From CAZGWJ01 sp964529445 (GTDB taxonomy: Bacteria > Oederibacteriota > Muellerivitia > Muellerivitales > Muellerivitaceae), in contig CAZGWJ010000004.1 of assembly GCA_964529445.1 (NCBI GenBank), positions 1-60,038 on the forward strand: DNA of 60,038 nucleotides, read 5' to 3'. The first letter of the stretch is position 1. Each line of letters opens with the position of its first letter. The translations under genes and the position numbers were made by a program. Positions 27,804 to 36,293 of the stretch are shown here, in pieces. Below the pieces are notes generated by a model. That model searched no databases. It had not been told where the DNA came from and saw nothing but the letters and a program-made list of their open reading frames with translations.

Positions 27804-27833
27804 TTGTCCAAAATGGGGCGCATCATTTAGAAT
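27804..27833 (+). promoter_or_regulatory. candidate promoter
   Basis: TTGTCC (27804-27809) and TAGAAT (27828-27833) have an 18-base spacer, in a stretch visibly richer in A/T than its surroundings. The start near 27840 would give a leader of about 35 bases before TTG 27874. Confidence 0.5.
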
Positions 27834-27873
27834 TTCCCGCTATCAACCGACCATACAGGCAAGGGGTTTTCGT

Positions 27874-29178
27874 TTGAACTTCGCCCGATTCCAGCTCGCC
27901 GTATTCATCCTTCTATCGTTACCCTGTGCTGTCATCGGAGGCATCGCAACGCCGACGCCCGGATCGCCGGATGCAGTAGCGCCCGCGAAATCCTCCGCTA
28001 ACAAAGCGGCAGCCGTTCGGACTCCGGTTGCTGAGAACGAGGAGGGCGATGATTCGGGCGACGAGGAGCCGCTCTCCCGGTACCGCTGGGTGGCCCCTCT
28101 TGCGACCGACGAAAGCCGTGCGTTGCGCTGTGCGGCTCACATGGCCTATCTGGGTGACGGGAGACCCGACGGGACGGCTTCCTCGCTCTTCGACGTATCG
28201 GCCTTCAAAAGGTTCGGGGATGACGCGGTGACGGGCGAGGGGTGGGTGCGGTTCCGCAAGGGCGCCTCATCGGGCGATCTCGCGGATGTCCTGGAACTGC
28301 GATCGGCCCGGGTGACCTACTCGGAACCCTGGATCCAGGCCAGCGCCGGGCGCTTCGACCTCTTCCCGCATCTCACGCCCAACGCCTTCTTCGGCGCCTA
28401 TCCCGTGATGGGCATGAGGCGCGTGGACGGCGTACTGGCCGTCCTCCCCCTCTTCTTCAAGTTCGGCGTGAGGGATGACCGCTCCTACACCATGCCGCCC
28501 GCCTCCATCAGCTTCTTCTACTCCCCCACCTTCTTTCCCGAGGGCCGGACGGTGATCGACCAGACCCAGTCCTTCCAGCTGGTCCAGGCCCGGGTGCGGG
28601 CCACCGTGGGGGAAGTGCAGATGGGGTTCAGGGGCAACTATTCCAGGTCCCGCGAGACCTGGTTCGCCTACAGCGCCTTCAGCGGCGTTCCCGCCTATTC
28701 CCTGGCGCTGGAGACGATCTGGAAGCGGGATTATTCGGCCACGGTGGAGTACGGGGTGCAAAACGTCAGCCGCTGGCGCGGGACCAACGCCGTCTCCGGT
28801 GGATTGCGGGCGCAACGGGTGGCCACCTTCGGGCCGTGGTCCGTGGATGACGTGGTGCTCGAGGGGCAATGGCCCATCGCGCGCGCGGCCTCCAACGCCT
28901 TCACGGGCGGCAACGATCTCCTGCCGCTGAGGGCGGGCTTGCCGCAAGGAGCCTGGTACGCCCGCGTCCGGTCGCGACTCAAGGCCCTCATCGTCGAGTT
29001 CCACGCCACGACCAACCAGGACGACTTCACGCTCGGGCGGCTCGTGCCGGAAGCCACCTACTACCGCTTCGAGGGGCTCTTCGGGCCGGGCCTCGAGGCC
29101 GAGGGGCCGGGCCTGCCGTTCCGCGCGCGGTCGTACCGCGATCCGCTTTACATGGTGCGCGTGGGGGTGGAGTTCTGA
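27874..29178 (+). CDS. outer-membrane beta-barrel protein
   Basis: The 434-residue protein has a signal peptide (LAVFILLSLPCAVIGG) followed by a low-complexity Ala/Pro/acidic segment to about residue 65. Then come many alternating strands with aromatic girdles (ELRSARVTYSEPWIQASAGRF, ETWFAYSAFSGVPAYSLALE). The chain ends ...MVRVGVEF, with a final Phe as in outer-membrane barrels. A porin or surface-channel role is likely; no specific family is recognised. TTG 27874 is preferred because AAGGGG lies seven bases upstream and the signal peptide follows directly; the open frame further upstream is not signal-like. Confidence 0.75.
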   Translation: MNFARFQLAVFILLSLPCAVIGGIATPTPGSPDAVAPAKSSANKAAAVRTPVAENEEGDDSGDEEPLSRYRWVAPLATDESRALRCAAHMAYLGDGRPDGTASSLFDVSAFKRFGDDAVTGEGWVRFRKGASSGDLADVLELRSARVTYSEPWIQASAGRFDLFPHLTPNAFFGAYPVMGMRRVDGVLAVLPLFFKFGVRDDRSYTMPPASISFFYSPTFFPEGRTVIDQTQSFQLVQARVRATVGEVQMGFRGNYSRSRETWFAYSAFSGVPAYSLALETIWKRDYSATVEYGVQNVSRWRGTNAVSGGLRAQRVATFGPWSVDDVVLEGQWPIARAASNAFTGGNDLLPLRAGLPQGAWYARVRSRLKALIVEFHATTNQDDFTLGRLVPEATYYRFEGLFGPGLEAEGPGLPFRARSYRDPLYMVRVGVEF

Positions 29179-29200
29179 TCACCGCGAACGACGGGGATTC

Positions 29201-29227
29201 ACCACGAAGACACGAAGTCACGAAGGT
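29201..29227. repeat. GAAG-type repeat arm
   Basis: CACCACGAAGACACGAAGTC followed by ACGAAGG is a single arm of the GAAG-type repeat family, located exactly between the barrel gene and the TPR gene. A second copy in the same orientation closes the TPR gene at 30379-30403. Confidence 0.75.
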
Positions 29228-29228
29228 T

Positions 29229-30407
29229 GTGAAACGCGGATATGGGGGTGCTTCAAGGCTCCTGATACCGTGCCACTTCGGGACACTCTTGATCCTGCTG
29301 GCGGCGATTTCATGGGCACAGACACCCGAGCCGGTGAGGTACGAAGTGAAGGCGACGAGCGTGTGGGGTGCGGTCCGAGGGCATGTCACGGATCGCGGCG
29401 ATTCCTTCAAGGTGTCGGTTGTGAGTGAGGCGCCCCTCGAGGGATGGCGCCTGACGAAGGGGGCGCAGTCCAAGCCCCTGGCCACGGGCCGTCTGGGGCG
29501 GATTTATCGTTTCGAGATGGAGCAGAAGCGGACCCTCGAGCCGGGAACGCAGTTGGCGTTGCTCGTGGTGACGGAGACGGAGGTCCGTCCCGTGGTCCTG
29601 CGTCTCTCGAAGGACGCCGCCGTGACGGGTACGGCCTCGACCCTGGGGAGGGAACTGGAGTTCCGGGAGGACCCGAGGCGCCCCTACAACGCCATCGTGA
29701 AAGGCCTCTATTCCGAGGCGGGAGAGGCCTTCCGGCTTGGGGATTGGAGCACCGCGCGCCGGGCGCTTGAGCGGGCCTTGGAACTGGATCCGGGTCAGGA
29801 GCAGGTCCTCCGCCTGAAGGAAAGGGTCCGGAGGGAGGAGTCGAGCGGGCGTCACGCCAAACTTGTCGAGAAGGCGGAACGCTCCTGGGCCGAGGGGAAG
29901 CCCGAGTTCGCCCTGGAGACGCTGGGACAGGTCCTGAAGGCCGATCCCGGGTTCGCGCCGGCCCTTGAATTGCGGAAGCGGATCGAGGCATCCGAAAGCG
30001 GGAAGCGCGTTCGGGAGCTTTCTCGCCTGATGGATGCCGCCTCCAGGGCCGAAAGCGCGGGCGACCGCTTGGAAGCGGAACGTTTCTACCGGCAGGCCAT
30101 GGAGATGGACCCGGAGAACGAGGAAGCGGTCCGGGGGGTGCGGCGCGTGACGGCGAAGGCCGTCGAAAAGCCGACAGCAGTCGCTCCGGCCGGGGCGGTC
30201 ACCGATCGCGCGGAAAAGGCCGACCGGGCCTACAACCTGGGCCTGGATTGCTATCGCAAGGGGGATCTGGACGGGGCGAAGAGGTTCTGGGAGGAGACGC
30301 TGTCCTACCAGCCGGGGCATTTCCAGGCGAAGAGGAACCTGGAAAGGCTGTCAAAGAGGGACAAGTCCTCGGATCCTCGCCACGAAGTCACGAAGACACC
30401 AAGATGA
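29229..30407 (+). CDS. exported TPR-repeat protein
   Basis: The 392-residue protein has a hydrophobic signal (LLILLAAISWAQ) and a beta-rich N-terminal domain (about 35-145). At least four tetratricopeptide-like helical pairs follow, for example AFRLGDWSTARRALERALEL, FALETLGQVLKADPGFAPAL, RLEAERFYRQAMEMDPENEE and DLDGAKRFWEETLSYQPGHF. TPRs usually scaffold protein assemblies; the location suggests an envelope complex. Start is not certain: GTG 29229 follows a GAAG repeat directly, while TTG 29289 would truncate the signal. The last residues (SSDPRHEVTKTPR) are encoded by a second GAAG repeat arm, so the native C-terminus was probably replaced by repeat sequence. Confidence 0.78.
   Translation: MKRGYGGASRLLIPCHFGTLLILLAAISWAQTPEPVRYEVKATSVWGAVRGHVTDRGDSFKVSVVSEAPLEGWRLTKGAQSKPLATGRLGRIYRFEMEQKRTLEPGTQLALLVVTETEVRPVVLRLSKDAAVTGTASTLGRELEFREDPRRPYNAIVKGLYSEAGEAFRLGDWSTARRALERALELDPGQEQVLRLKERVRREESSGRHAKLVEKAERSWAEGKPEFALETLGQVLKADPGFAPALELRKRIEASESGKRVRELSRLMDAASRAESAGDRLEAERFYRQAMEMDPENEEAVRGVRRVTAKAVEKPTAVAPAGAVTDRAEKADRAYNLGLDCYRKGDLDGAKRFWEETLSYQPGHFQAKRNLERLSKRDKSSDPRHEVTKTPR
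30379..30404. repeat. GAAG-type repeat arm inside a coding end
   Basis: GCCACGAAGTCACGAAGACA and the following bases encode the last residues and stop of the TPR protein. Same orientation and word as the arm at 29201-29227. Confidence 0.75.
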
Positions 30408-30408
30408 C

Positions 30409-31476
30409 ATGGGACATGAAATGAAATCGAGCGCTCTTCGCAATATCCATCTGCTGGCGATGATCATGATGCTGTTCGCCATATCGGCGTGCAGGAAGCC
30501 CCTGCCGGCGGAGCCGCTCGACATCCGGCGTCCGCCCTTCGACGCGGACATCGTCATACGGGCCCTGGATCTCACCACGACCGTTCCGGGGCTGGACGTG
30601 GAGCTTACCGACCCGGACGGCCACCGCTATACGGGAAGCACCGACAGCACGGGGGTCCTCCTGTTCGACTTTCCGGACATGACGCGGGGCCTCTGGCGCG
30701 CCTTCGTCCCCCAGCAGGGCCGGTACTACGATTCGGAGATCACCTTCGAGGCCAAGGGCGGGGTGAACGACGTGACGTTCCAGTCGAGCCCGCGGCTCAT
30801 CCTATCGCCGCTCGCGGAACCGGTGACCTATTCCTATTCGACGGATACCTTCATCCCGATGCAGTTGGTCTATGACCAGGGGGGTGCCCTGCGGGTGCCG
30901 GTCAGCATCACATCCTCGCCCCTGCCTGCCGGATGGAACGTGAGCTATCCCGTCAAGCTGGGCAAGGAGACGAACGGCGGGATGGTAACGGTGGCGATCC
31001 CGGCGGGGCAGTATCAACAGCCGGTATTAAATTATTTTGGATATTCAGAACCAATAACGGATGCCTATGTGAGAACCGATGTGAATCCTGTCCCAATAAC
31101 TTTATATCGCGGTTTTCCGGTGACGCTATTTCTGGAGTTTTCCTGGACAACCAGTTTTTCAATGGCCGGGTTTCAACTCAGCGGCTCCTATATGTTCTAC
31201 CAGACTCACGGGGCCAATATCCCGTGGAGCGGGTCCTTGCGGGTGGGAAGGGCGAGCGACACCTCCGCCTATTTCTCGACTCCCCTCGATTTCACCGGCA
31301 CGACCTCGGGTCCCTGGAGCCGGACGATGTCGGCGGCCGAGGCGCAGAACGAACTGGTATTCACCGTGAACATCGAATCACCCGGTTTCGGCGGCTACAA
31401 CGTGACCCATCCCTCGGGAGTCACGGGGAATTCGCCGGGAAACCACATCACGAGGGTTCCGGAACAAGTCTACTAG
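30409..31476 (+). CDS. lipoprotein of unknown function
   Basis: The 355-residue protein has a signal with lipobox-like ISAC and lipidation Cys at 28. The first domain (about 45-125) has the look of a prealbumin/carboxypeptidase-regulatory type beta-sandwich: VIRALDLTTTVPGLDVELTD, then TDSTGVLLFDFPDMTRGLW. The rest is beta-rich with no recognised family. ATG 30409 begins one base after the TPR gene stop; ATG 30421 is an alternative. A stretch at about 31010-31190 is much richer in A/T than the rest of the gene although the frame stays intact. It is followed after nine bases by another lipoprotein gene. Confidence 0.75.
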   Translation: MGHEMKSSALRNIHLLAMIMMLFAISACRKPLPAEPLDIRRPPFDADIVIRALDLTTTVPGLDVELTDPDGHRYTGSTDSTGVLLFDFPDMTRGLWRAFVPQQGRYYDSEITFEAKGGVNDVTFQSSPRLILSPLAEPVTYSYSTDTFIPMQLVYDQGGALRVPVSITSSPLPAGWNVSYPVKLGKETNGGMVTVAIPAGQYQQPVLNYFGYSEPITDAYVRTDVNPVPITLYRGFPVTLFLEFSWTTSFSMAGFQLSGSYMFYQTHGANIPWSGSLRVGRASDTSAYFSTPLDFTGTTSGPWSRTMSAAEAQNELVFTVNIESPGFGGYNVTHPSGVTGNSPGNHITRVPEQVY

Positions 31477-31485
31477 GAGGAAAAG

Positions 31486-32241
31486 ATGAGAAGGATCATG
31501 CTGGCATTGCTGGTCTTGGCGGCGGGATGCAAGGGGAAGGACGGTGCCGTGGGGCCGACGGGTCCTTCGGGGAGCCCGGGGGACGCCATCCCCACTCTGC
31601 AAGTGGTGCTTCGCTCGGGCGCCTTGCCCGACGCGGGTTACACGGCCGTTCTCAACAACGTGGACCGGGCTAACGCCGACACGTCCTATTCGGAAGGCGC
31701 CACGATCCGCCTGGCCAACGCGACGGGCGACCATCCCAAGCGCGTTCTGCTCAGGTTCCCGCTCCAAGGGTACGTGCCGCAGAACGCCGTCATCACCCAG
31801 GCGGCCTTGCAATTGGCCAGCGTGGCGACGACCAGCATCAACGCGGCAGTGACCATCGGGGTCTTCGACCTGGGGCAGGACGTCATGGATACTTGCATCT
31901 GGTCCACACTTGCAACTTGGAACAGATACAACGGCTCATCGTATTGGGGCGATTGTGGGGGAGGTCCAGGTGCAATTACGCGTGGAAGCAATTACCCCAC
32001 CGACCCCATGGATGCCGTGGTCATTCCTTCGACGGCAACGGGTACCAATATGCTCTTCGCCTGGAACCTTTCGGTGCCCATGGTCCAGAAGTGGCTGAAC
32101 AGCCCCACATTGAACAATGGCGTGGTTATCACCTCGACCAACGAATGGGCCGAAACCGCTACGGGAGACGTCGTGTTCGGCAACAATGCGGCCGCCCTGA
32201 ACCTTCGTCCCACGCTGGTCGTGAACTATTACATCCCTTGA
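31486..32241 (+). CDS. lipoprotein with DNRLRE/CBM96-like domain
   Basis: The 251-residue lipoprotein has lipobox LAAGC with Cys at 15, then a miniature collagen-like GPTGPSGSPGD (23-33). The main domain carries the DNRLRE pattern: ADTSYSEGATIRLAN, RVLLRFPLQGYVPQNAVITQ, ALQLASV, then ATWNRYNGSSYWG and a final LRPTLVVNYY. These domains are found in secreted proteins of carbohydrate-degrading bacteria and probably bind polysaccharide. AGGAGG at 31474-31479 supports the start. It follows the preceding lipoprotein gene closely and is likely co-transcribed. Confidence 0.8.
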   Translation: MRRIMLALLVLAAGCKGKDGAVGPTGPSGSPGDAIPTLQVVLRSGALPDAGYTAVLNNVDRANADTSYSEGATIRLANATGDHPKRVLLRFPLQGYVPQNAVITQAALQLASVATTSINAAVTIGVFDLGQDVMDTCIWSTLATWNRYNGSSYWGDCGGGPGAITRGSNYPTDPMDAVVIPSTATGTNMLFAWNLSVPMVQKWLNSPTLNNGVVITSTNEWAETATGDVVFGNNAAALNLRPTLVVNYYIP

Positions 32242-32272
32242 GCCGGGGTCGCGCATGCCGGCGGGAAGCGCC

Positions 32273-33025
32273 ATGACCAAACTGCGCCCGAGCGGCGGCT
32301 ACCGCACGACCGCGAGCTTCCAGACCGCCACGCTTGTCTACGACGCCACCTACTGGTTCTGCGAGAAGTTCCTGGACCCCCGCTCGCGCACGGTGGACCA
32401 GATGGTCCAGGCCGCGCGTTCAGGCCGCCAGAACATCGCCGAGGGCAGTCGAGCCTCGGCCACCTCTTCGCAGACCGAATTGCGGCTTCTCAACGTCGCG
32501 CGCGCCAGCCAGGAGGAGCTCCTGCTCGACTTCGAGGATTACCTGCGCCAGCGCCGTTTACCGCAATGGGCGCCCGACTCGCCCGAGGCGCTGGCGGTAC
32601 GGCAAGTGCCGAGGAAATACAGAAACAGCATTGTGGATCAGACAGATCTGTCTGATCAGTCGGATCTGACAGATCTTTCGGATCAACAGCGCTGGTCGCT
32701 TTACGCCCCTTGGCTCGAGCACGTTGACCCGGTGGTCAGGGCCAACACCGTCATCTGCCTGATCAACCAGGCCAATTTCCTGCTCGACCGTCAGATCGCG
32801 GTCCTGGAAAAGCAGTTCGTGGAAGGCGGCGGCTACAGCGAACAGCTGGCGGCCGCGCGCCTGGCCCAGCGGGCGAGGAAAAACGACCCGGCTAGTTCGG
32901 TTCCCCCCTGTGCCCGCTGCGGGAAACCCATGGTCCTGCGAACCACCCGGAGTGGGCCGAAGGCCGGCCGCCAATTCTGGGGCTGTTCGGACTACCCGAA
33001 GTGCCAAGAAACATTGGAAGCATGA
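32273..33025 (+). CDS. four-helix-bundle suffix protein with C-terminal zinc finger
   Basis: The 250-residue protein starts like the four-helix-bundle suffix family: GGYRTTASFQTATLVYDATY then RTVDQMVQAARSGRQNIAEG. This fold is related to proteins found in rRNA intervening sequences. The C-terminal 40 residues form a topoisomerase-type zinc finger (C213, C216, C238, C244; FWGCSDYPKC). Between the helical part and the rest lies a repetitive insert (about 119-139; DQTDLSDQSDLTDLSD) encoded by reiterated GATC-rich sequence. The biochemical function of the family is unknown. ATG 32273 matches the usual family N-terminus; ATG 32255 is an alternative. Confidence 0.85.
   Translation: MTKLRPSGGYRTTASFQTATLVYDATYWFCEKFLDPRSRTVDQMVQAARSGRQNIAEGSRASATSSQTELRLLNVARASQEELLLDFEDYLRQRRLPQWAPDSPEALAVRQVPRKYRNSIVDQTDLSDQSDLTDLSDQQRWSLYAPWLEHVDPVVRANTVICLINQANFLLDRQIAVLEKQFVEGGGYSEQLAAARLAQRARKNDPASSVPPCARCGKPMVLRTTRSGPKAGRQFWGCSDYPKCQETLEA
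32634..32688 (+). repeat. GATC-rich micro-repeat inserted in frame
   Basis: Overlapping copies of CAGATCTGTCTGATCAG-like words, partly palindromic, fill about 55 bases in frame inside the four-helix-bundle gene. They encode the DQTDLSDQSDLTDLSDQ segment. The reverse strand would read as LIRQIRLIRQ-like repeats. The composition differs from the flanking coding DNA. Confidence 0.7.
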
Positions 33026-33132
33026 AGGCGACGAAGGGACCGCGAGCACAAGCCGCTGGGGCGTGCATCGCCCGGCCCCTGACGGCCTTTTCAATGAAAA
33101 ACGGGCAGTAAAAATCCTCCGAGGTGAATGAC

Positions 33133-34167
33133 ATGCTGAAGCACTTGAAAGCCCTTTTCGCGGGCCTGTTCACGGCGGCTCACTGGAAGAGATGGTGGGA
33201 AACTCTCCTGGAAATGGTCAGGGGGCCCCGCGCCTTCTTCTCGGGCATCGGCAAGCCCGAAGTGGACGACAGGGCTTACCAATTGGGCCTGACCTCCGGG
33301 TTCGCCGCGACGATCCTTGCGGCGATGATGCTGGCCGGTTTCGTGGCGATCGCCTCCGGATTCCAGGGCATCCTGACCGGCCCCGTGACCTTCCTGTTCC
33401 TGGTGTTGTTCTGGCTCGTCGGTGTCTTCATCCTCTACACCATCGTGGCCTGGATCTACTCGCTGTCGGTCAAATGGGTCATCGGCCCCTATGAACCCGC
33501 CAAGATCAGGCCCGTTCTCTTCGCGGTGGGCGTGTCGTCCCTGACGTTCCTGGTTCCCGGGATCGGGGGCTTGATCGGCATGGCGTTCGTGATCGTCTTC
33601 ACGGTCATCGCCTACGAGGTGATCTTCAAGGCCACCCGGGGGCAGGCCATCGGGGCGACCCTTCTGGGCATGTTCCTGACGGCGCTTCCGGCCTTCATGC
33701 TCTCCTTCGCCTTGGCCGGCCTGATGATGATGTCCCAGGGCGCCGGGTTCTACGGCATGACGGGTCTGATGAATCTCATGAGGAACTCCGGGAAAGATGT
33801 CGTTCACCAGTCCGCCCCGGAACAGGAAGGCCGTCGGGAAAGCCAAGCGGATCAGGAAGCCGACGCCTCTGAGGCCGTGAAGTCGTTCGTCGAACTCGGC
33901 CAGCGCATGGAGGAACTCGTGGCTCGAATGACCGCCACCCCGGATTTCATCATCACCCCGGAGTCGGACGCCGAGGATGCGGGGACAGCCGAAATGCGGG
34001 AGGAGCCGGCAACGGCCGCCCCGGACCAGGTCGCGGCCACTCCGACGATCGTGGTGACCCGGGTGCCTGCCCGGATCGCGAAGCCGCGCCCGACGCCTAC
34101 GGAGGAAGTGTTCCCGGAGCAACCGAGGACCCTCCAGATCTATCGGGTGCCCGCGAAAAAGAAATAA
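33133..34167 (+). CDS. Yip1-like multi-pass membrane protein
   Basis: The 344-residue protein has an amphipathic N-terminus (residues 1-50; ending in the FFSGIGKPEVDDRAY segment typical before Yip1-type domains). About five membrane helices follow between 53 and 210. The long C-terminal part is hydrophilic, with acidic/Gln-rich and Pro/Thr-rich stretches. Bacterial Yip1-domain proteins are of unknown function. ATG 33133 is preferred over GTG 33124 because GAGGTG (33121-33126) then serves as its ribosome site at six bases' distance. Confidence 0.75.
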   Translation: MLKHLKALFAGLFTAAHWKRWWETLLEMVRGPRAFFSGIGKPEVDDRAYQLGLTSGFAATILAAMMLAGFVAIASGFQGILTGPVTFLFLVLFWLVGVFILYTIVAWIYSLSVKWVIGPYEPAKIRPVLFAVGVSSLTFLVPGIGGLIGMAFVIVFTVIAYEVIFKATRGQAIGATLLGMFLTALPAFMLSFALAGLMMMSQGAGFYGMTGLMNLMRNSGKDVVHQSAPEQEGRRESQADQEADASEAVKSFVELGQRMEELVARMTATPDFIITPESDAEDAGTAEMREEPATAAPDQVAATPTIVVTRVPARIAKPRPTPTEEVFPEQPRTLQIYRVPAKKK

Positions 34168-34260
34168 AGCCCTGGAATGACCGAAGGTTTCCGGGAATAA
34201 AAGACACCCCGGCCCCTCTATTCATCGACGGTCCATGAACGGCATGAATGGCGGGCGTAT

Positions 34261-34773
34261 ATGGATATGAAGGGGTTTAGGAAGGGGCCGGGCATCCGGC
34301 TCCCCGTCATCCTGGGGGCGGTCGTGGGTGTGCTTCTTTCCATGCTGGCTTCCCCTCCGGCCTGGGCCGATACGGACCAGGGGACCGCTACCCCTGTTTA
34401 TTCCCCGGGGGAGGGACCCGAGCGTACGGCCACACCCACCCCGACGGTCACGTGCACGGCCACCCCGGACCCCTGGGAGGGGAAGTGCGAATACGTGGGC
34501 CTTTCCACCAACGTCTTCAGGCCGATGCGGGACCGTCGGATGAAGATCCGTGTGCGCCTATGCGCCGCGGGCTGGATGAGCCTGATCATCTACAACTCGG
34601 CGGGGGATGTGGTGAAGGTCCTGCGGAAGAGGTCCTACGTGTTCCACCCGGACCAGGTCTTCCGTTGGGACGGGACCAACGACGGGAAGGACGACCTCGC
34701 GAGCGGGGTCTATATCATCCGCTTCGAGGGGACCCGGAGCGCGCAGACGTGCCGGTTTCTCATCGTGCGATGA
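34261..34773 (+). CDS. small exported protein with PT linker and FlgD-like domain
   Basis: The 170-residue protein has a signal peptide (LPVILGAVVGVLLSMLASPPAWA, cut near residue 36) and a short TPTPTVTCTATPDP linker (about 56-71). A compact FlgD/Vpr-like domain follows: VFRPMRDRRMKIRVRLCAAG, LIIYNSAGDVVKVL, FRWDGTNDGKDDLASGVYII. It is a stand-alone version of the C-terminal domain found on the giant propeller and beta-helix proteins. It converges with the sugar kinase gene, 15 bases apart. Confidence 0.75.
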   Translation: MDMKGFRKGPGIRLPVILGAVVGVLLSMLASPPAWADTDQGTATPVYSPGEGPERTATPTPTVTCTATPDPWEGKCEYVGLSTNVFRPMRDRRMKIRVRLCAAGWMSLIIYNSAGDVVKVLRKRSYVFHPDQVFRWDGTNDGKDDLASGVYIIRFEGTRSAQTCRFLIVR

Positions 34774-34788
34774 GTCAGCGGAAAGACG

Positions 34789-36150
34789 CTATGTCCATTT
34801 TGCGCCGTCGGAACCGCCCTCCGCCAGGAAGATCCTCCCCCGCTTGAGCACCTTCCGGGCGATGCAGCGAACCGTCTCCTGGCCTTTTTTCCCCTCCGCC
34901 AGCACGCAGACCGTTCCCCCCGAACCGCCGCCGGTGATCTTCGCGCCATAAACGCCCGCTTCGGGACCGGCCTGGCGGACCGCCTCCACCAGGGAGTCCG
35001 TGACGGGTTCCCCCAATCCGCAGGCGCCGTAGGAGGCGTGGGATTGCACCATCAGGTCCCCCAACTGCAGGAGGACGTTCATCCGGTCCAGGCGGGAACG
35101 CAGGCGGGGCAGGGTGAGTAGGAGATCGCGAAAACGCTCCACGCGGAAGTGCTCGTGGACCGGGTGGCGCGAGCAGGGGCGTACCGCATAAACGGTTTCC
35201 GGCTCGACGCGGGTGACGGGATCGATGGAGCAGGCCTTTTTCAGGAATTCCGCGCCCTTCATGCGCTCGGGAAGGAGCGGAGCGTAGAGCGTTTCGAAGG
35301 CGGGGGGATCGATGCGCGAGAGGTGGCCGTCGAAAGGCAGGGAGGAGGCATCCTTCCGGTCCCGGGCCCGCTGGAGGTCACGCGGGGAGGCGCCCTCGGC
35401 CAGGGCGATGAGGGAATACCCCATGAAGGCGGCGGCCCGGACCTCGGAGTAGGAGGCGCCGCACACCCGGTGTCTCACGCCCGAGTCGATCCCGATGAAG
35501 GAGATGCCCGGCGGAACCGGGAGGGGCTCGCCGACACGGTCGGGTCGGCACAGGATGGGCAGGAGGCATCCTTTCCTTCCCAGGTGGCTGGTGAGCTGGT
35601 CCATCAGGCCGCAGGGGGCGCCTGCCACGAGGTTTTCCACCTTCTGGCAAAGCCGGGGCAGTTCCGTGCCCTCGAAGGGGATCCGGAGGAGCCGCGAGAG
35701 CGCCTGGACGGTCGCCACTTCCACCGCGGCCGAGGAGGAGAGTCCCAGGCCCAGGGGCACGTCGGAGGCCAGGTAGAGGTCCGCGCCCTCCCGGGGAGCG
35801 CCAAGTTCCAGCAGGAAGGGGATGCATCCCAGGATATAGGCGGCCCAGGAGGCGCGGCGATCGGTCGAGAGGAACCTGCGGGCAAAGGCCGGGTCCTTGA
35901 GGTCCTCCGTTCGGGCCGCCACGACCGGAAGGAAGCCGGCCTTCTCCGCCTCGCGGCTGTAGGCACGCCACAAGCCATCCGTCCGGGAGGCGGCCAGGAC
36001 TCGCGCCCTCTGGCGGATGGGAAGTTGGAGCACGAGGGACCCGGAATAATCGGCGATGCCGCCCATGACGTCCAGGCGACCGGGAGCCGAGGCCGACACA
36101 AGACGCCTTCGCGCACCCAGGAAAGTACGAGGCGTCATGGAACCGGGCAT
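34789..36150 (-). CDS. GHMP-family sugar-1-kinase (galactokinase/arabinokinase type)
   Basis: The 453-residue kinase has APGRLDVMGGIADYSG at 22-37, a version of the sugar-binding motif much closer to plant L-arabinokinase than to bacterial GalK (APGRVNLIGEHTDY). The ATP loop GLGLSSSAAVE is at 134-144, GLMDQL with a likely catalytic Asp at 184, and the third motif KITGGGSGG near the C-terminus. It should phosphorylate C1 of galactose or L-arabinose using ATP. Downstream of galE-galT it may simply replace galK. Start ATG 36150 is supported by GAGGG four bases upstream. Confidence 0.85.
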   Translation of the reverse strand: MPGSMTPRTFLGARRRLVSASAPGRLDVMGGIADYSGSLVLQLPIRQRARVLAASRTDGLWRAYSREAEKAGFLPVVAARTEDLKDPAFARRFLSTDRRASWAAYILGCIPFLLELGAPREGADLYLASDVPLGLGLSSSAAVEVATVQALSRLLRIPFEGTELPRLCQKVENLVAGAPCGLMDQLTSHLGRKGCLLPILCRPDRVGEPLPVPPGISFIGIDSGVRHRVCGASYSEVRAAAFMGYSLIALAEGASPRDLQRARDRKDASSLPFDGHLSRIDPPAFETLYAPLLPERMKGAEFLKKACSIDPVTRVEPETVYAVRPCSRHPVHEHFRVERFRDLLLTLPRLRSRLDRMNVLLQLGDLMVQSHASYGACGLGEPVTDSLVEAVRQAGPEAGVYGAKITGGGSGGTVCVLAEGKKGQETVRCIARKVLKRGRIFLAEGGSDGAKWT

Positions 36151-36236
36151 CGAACCCTCGCGTGAAACGCCGAGTCCGCGAAATGGAAAATTGAAAATCG
36201 AAAAGTGAAGATCCGTATCGGCATTGGTCCCATCCC

Positions 36237-36287
36237 TAAGTCCGTCTTGGCGAGGCGCGAAGCGCCTTGGCGTCCTTGGCGGTGAAC
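36237..36287. repeat. CTTGGCG-type repeat arm
   Basis: GTCTTGGCGAGGCGCGAAGC followed by GCCTTGGCGTCCTTGGCGG lies between the phosphatase-family gene and the GHMP kinase gene. It contains a small palindrome (GGCGCGAAGCGCC) and is a member of the GAAG/CTTGGCG family. Confidence 0.65.
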
Positions 36288-36293
36288 GGTCGT

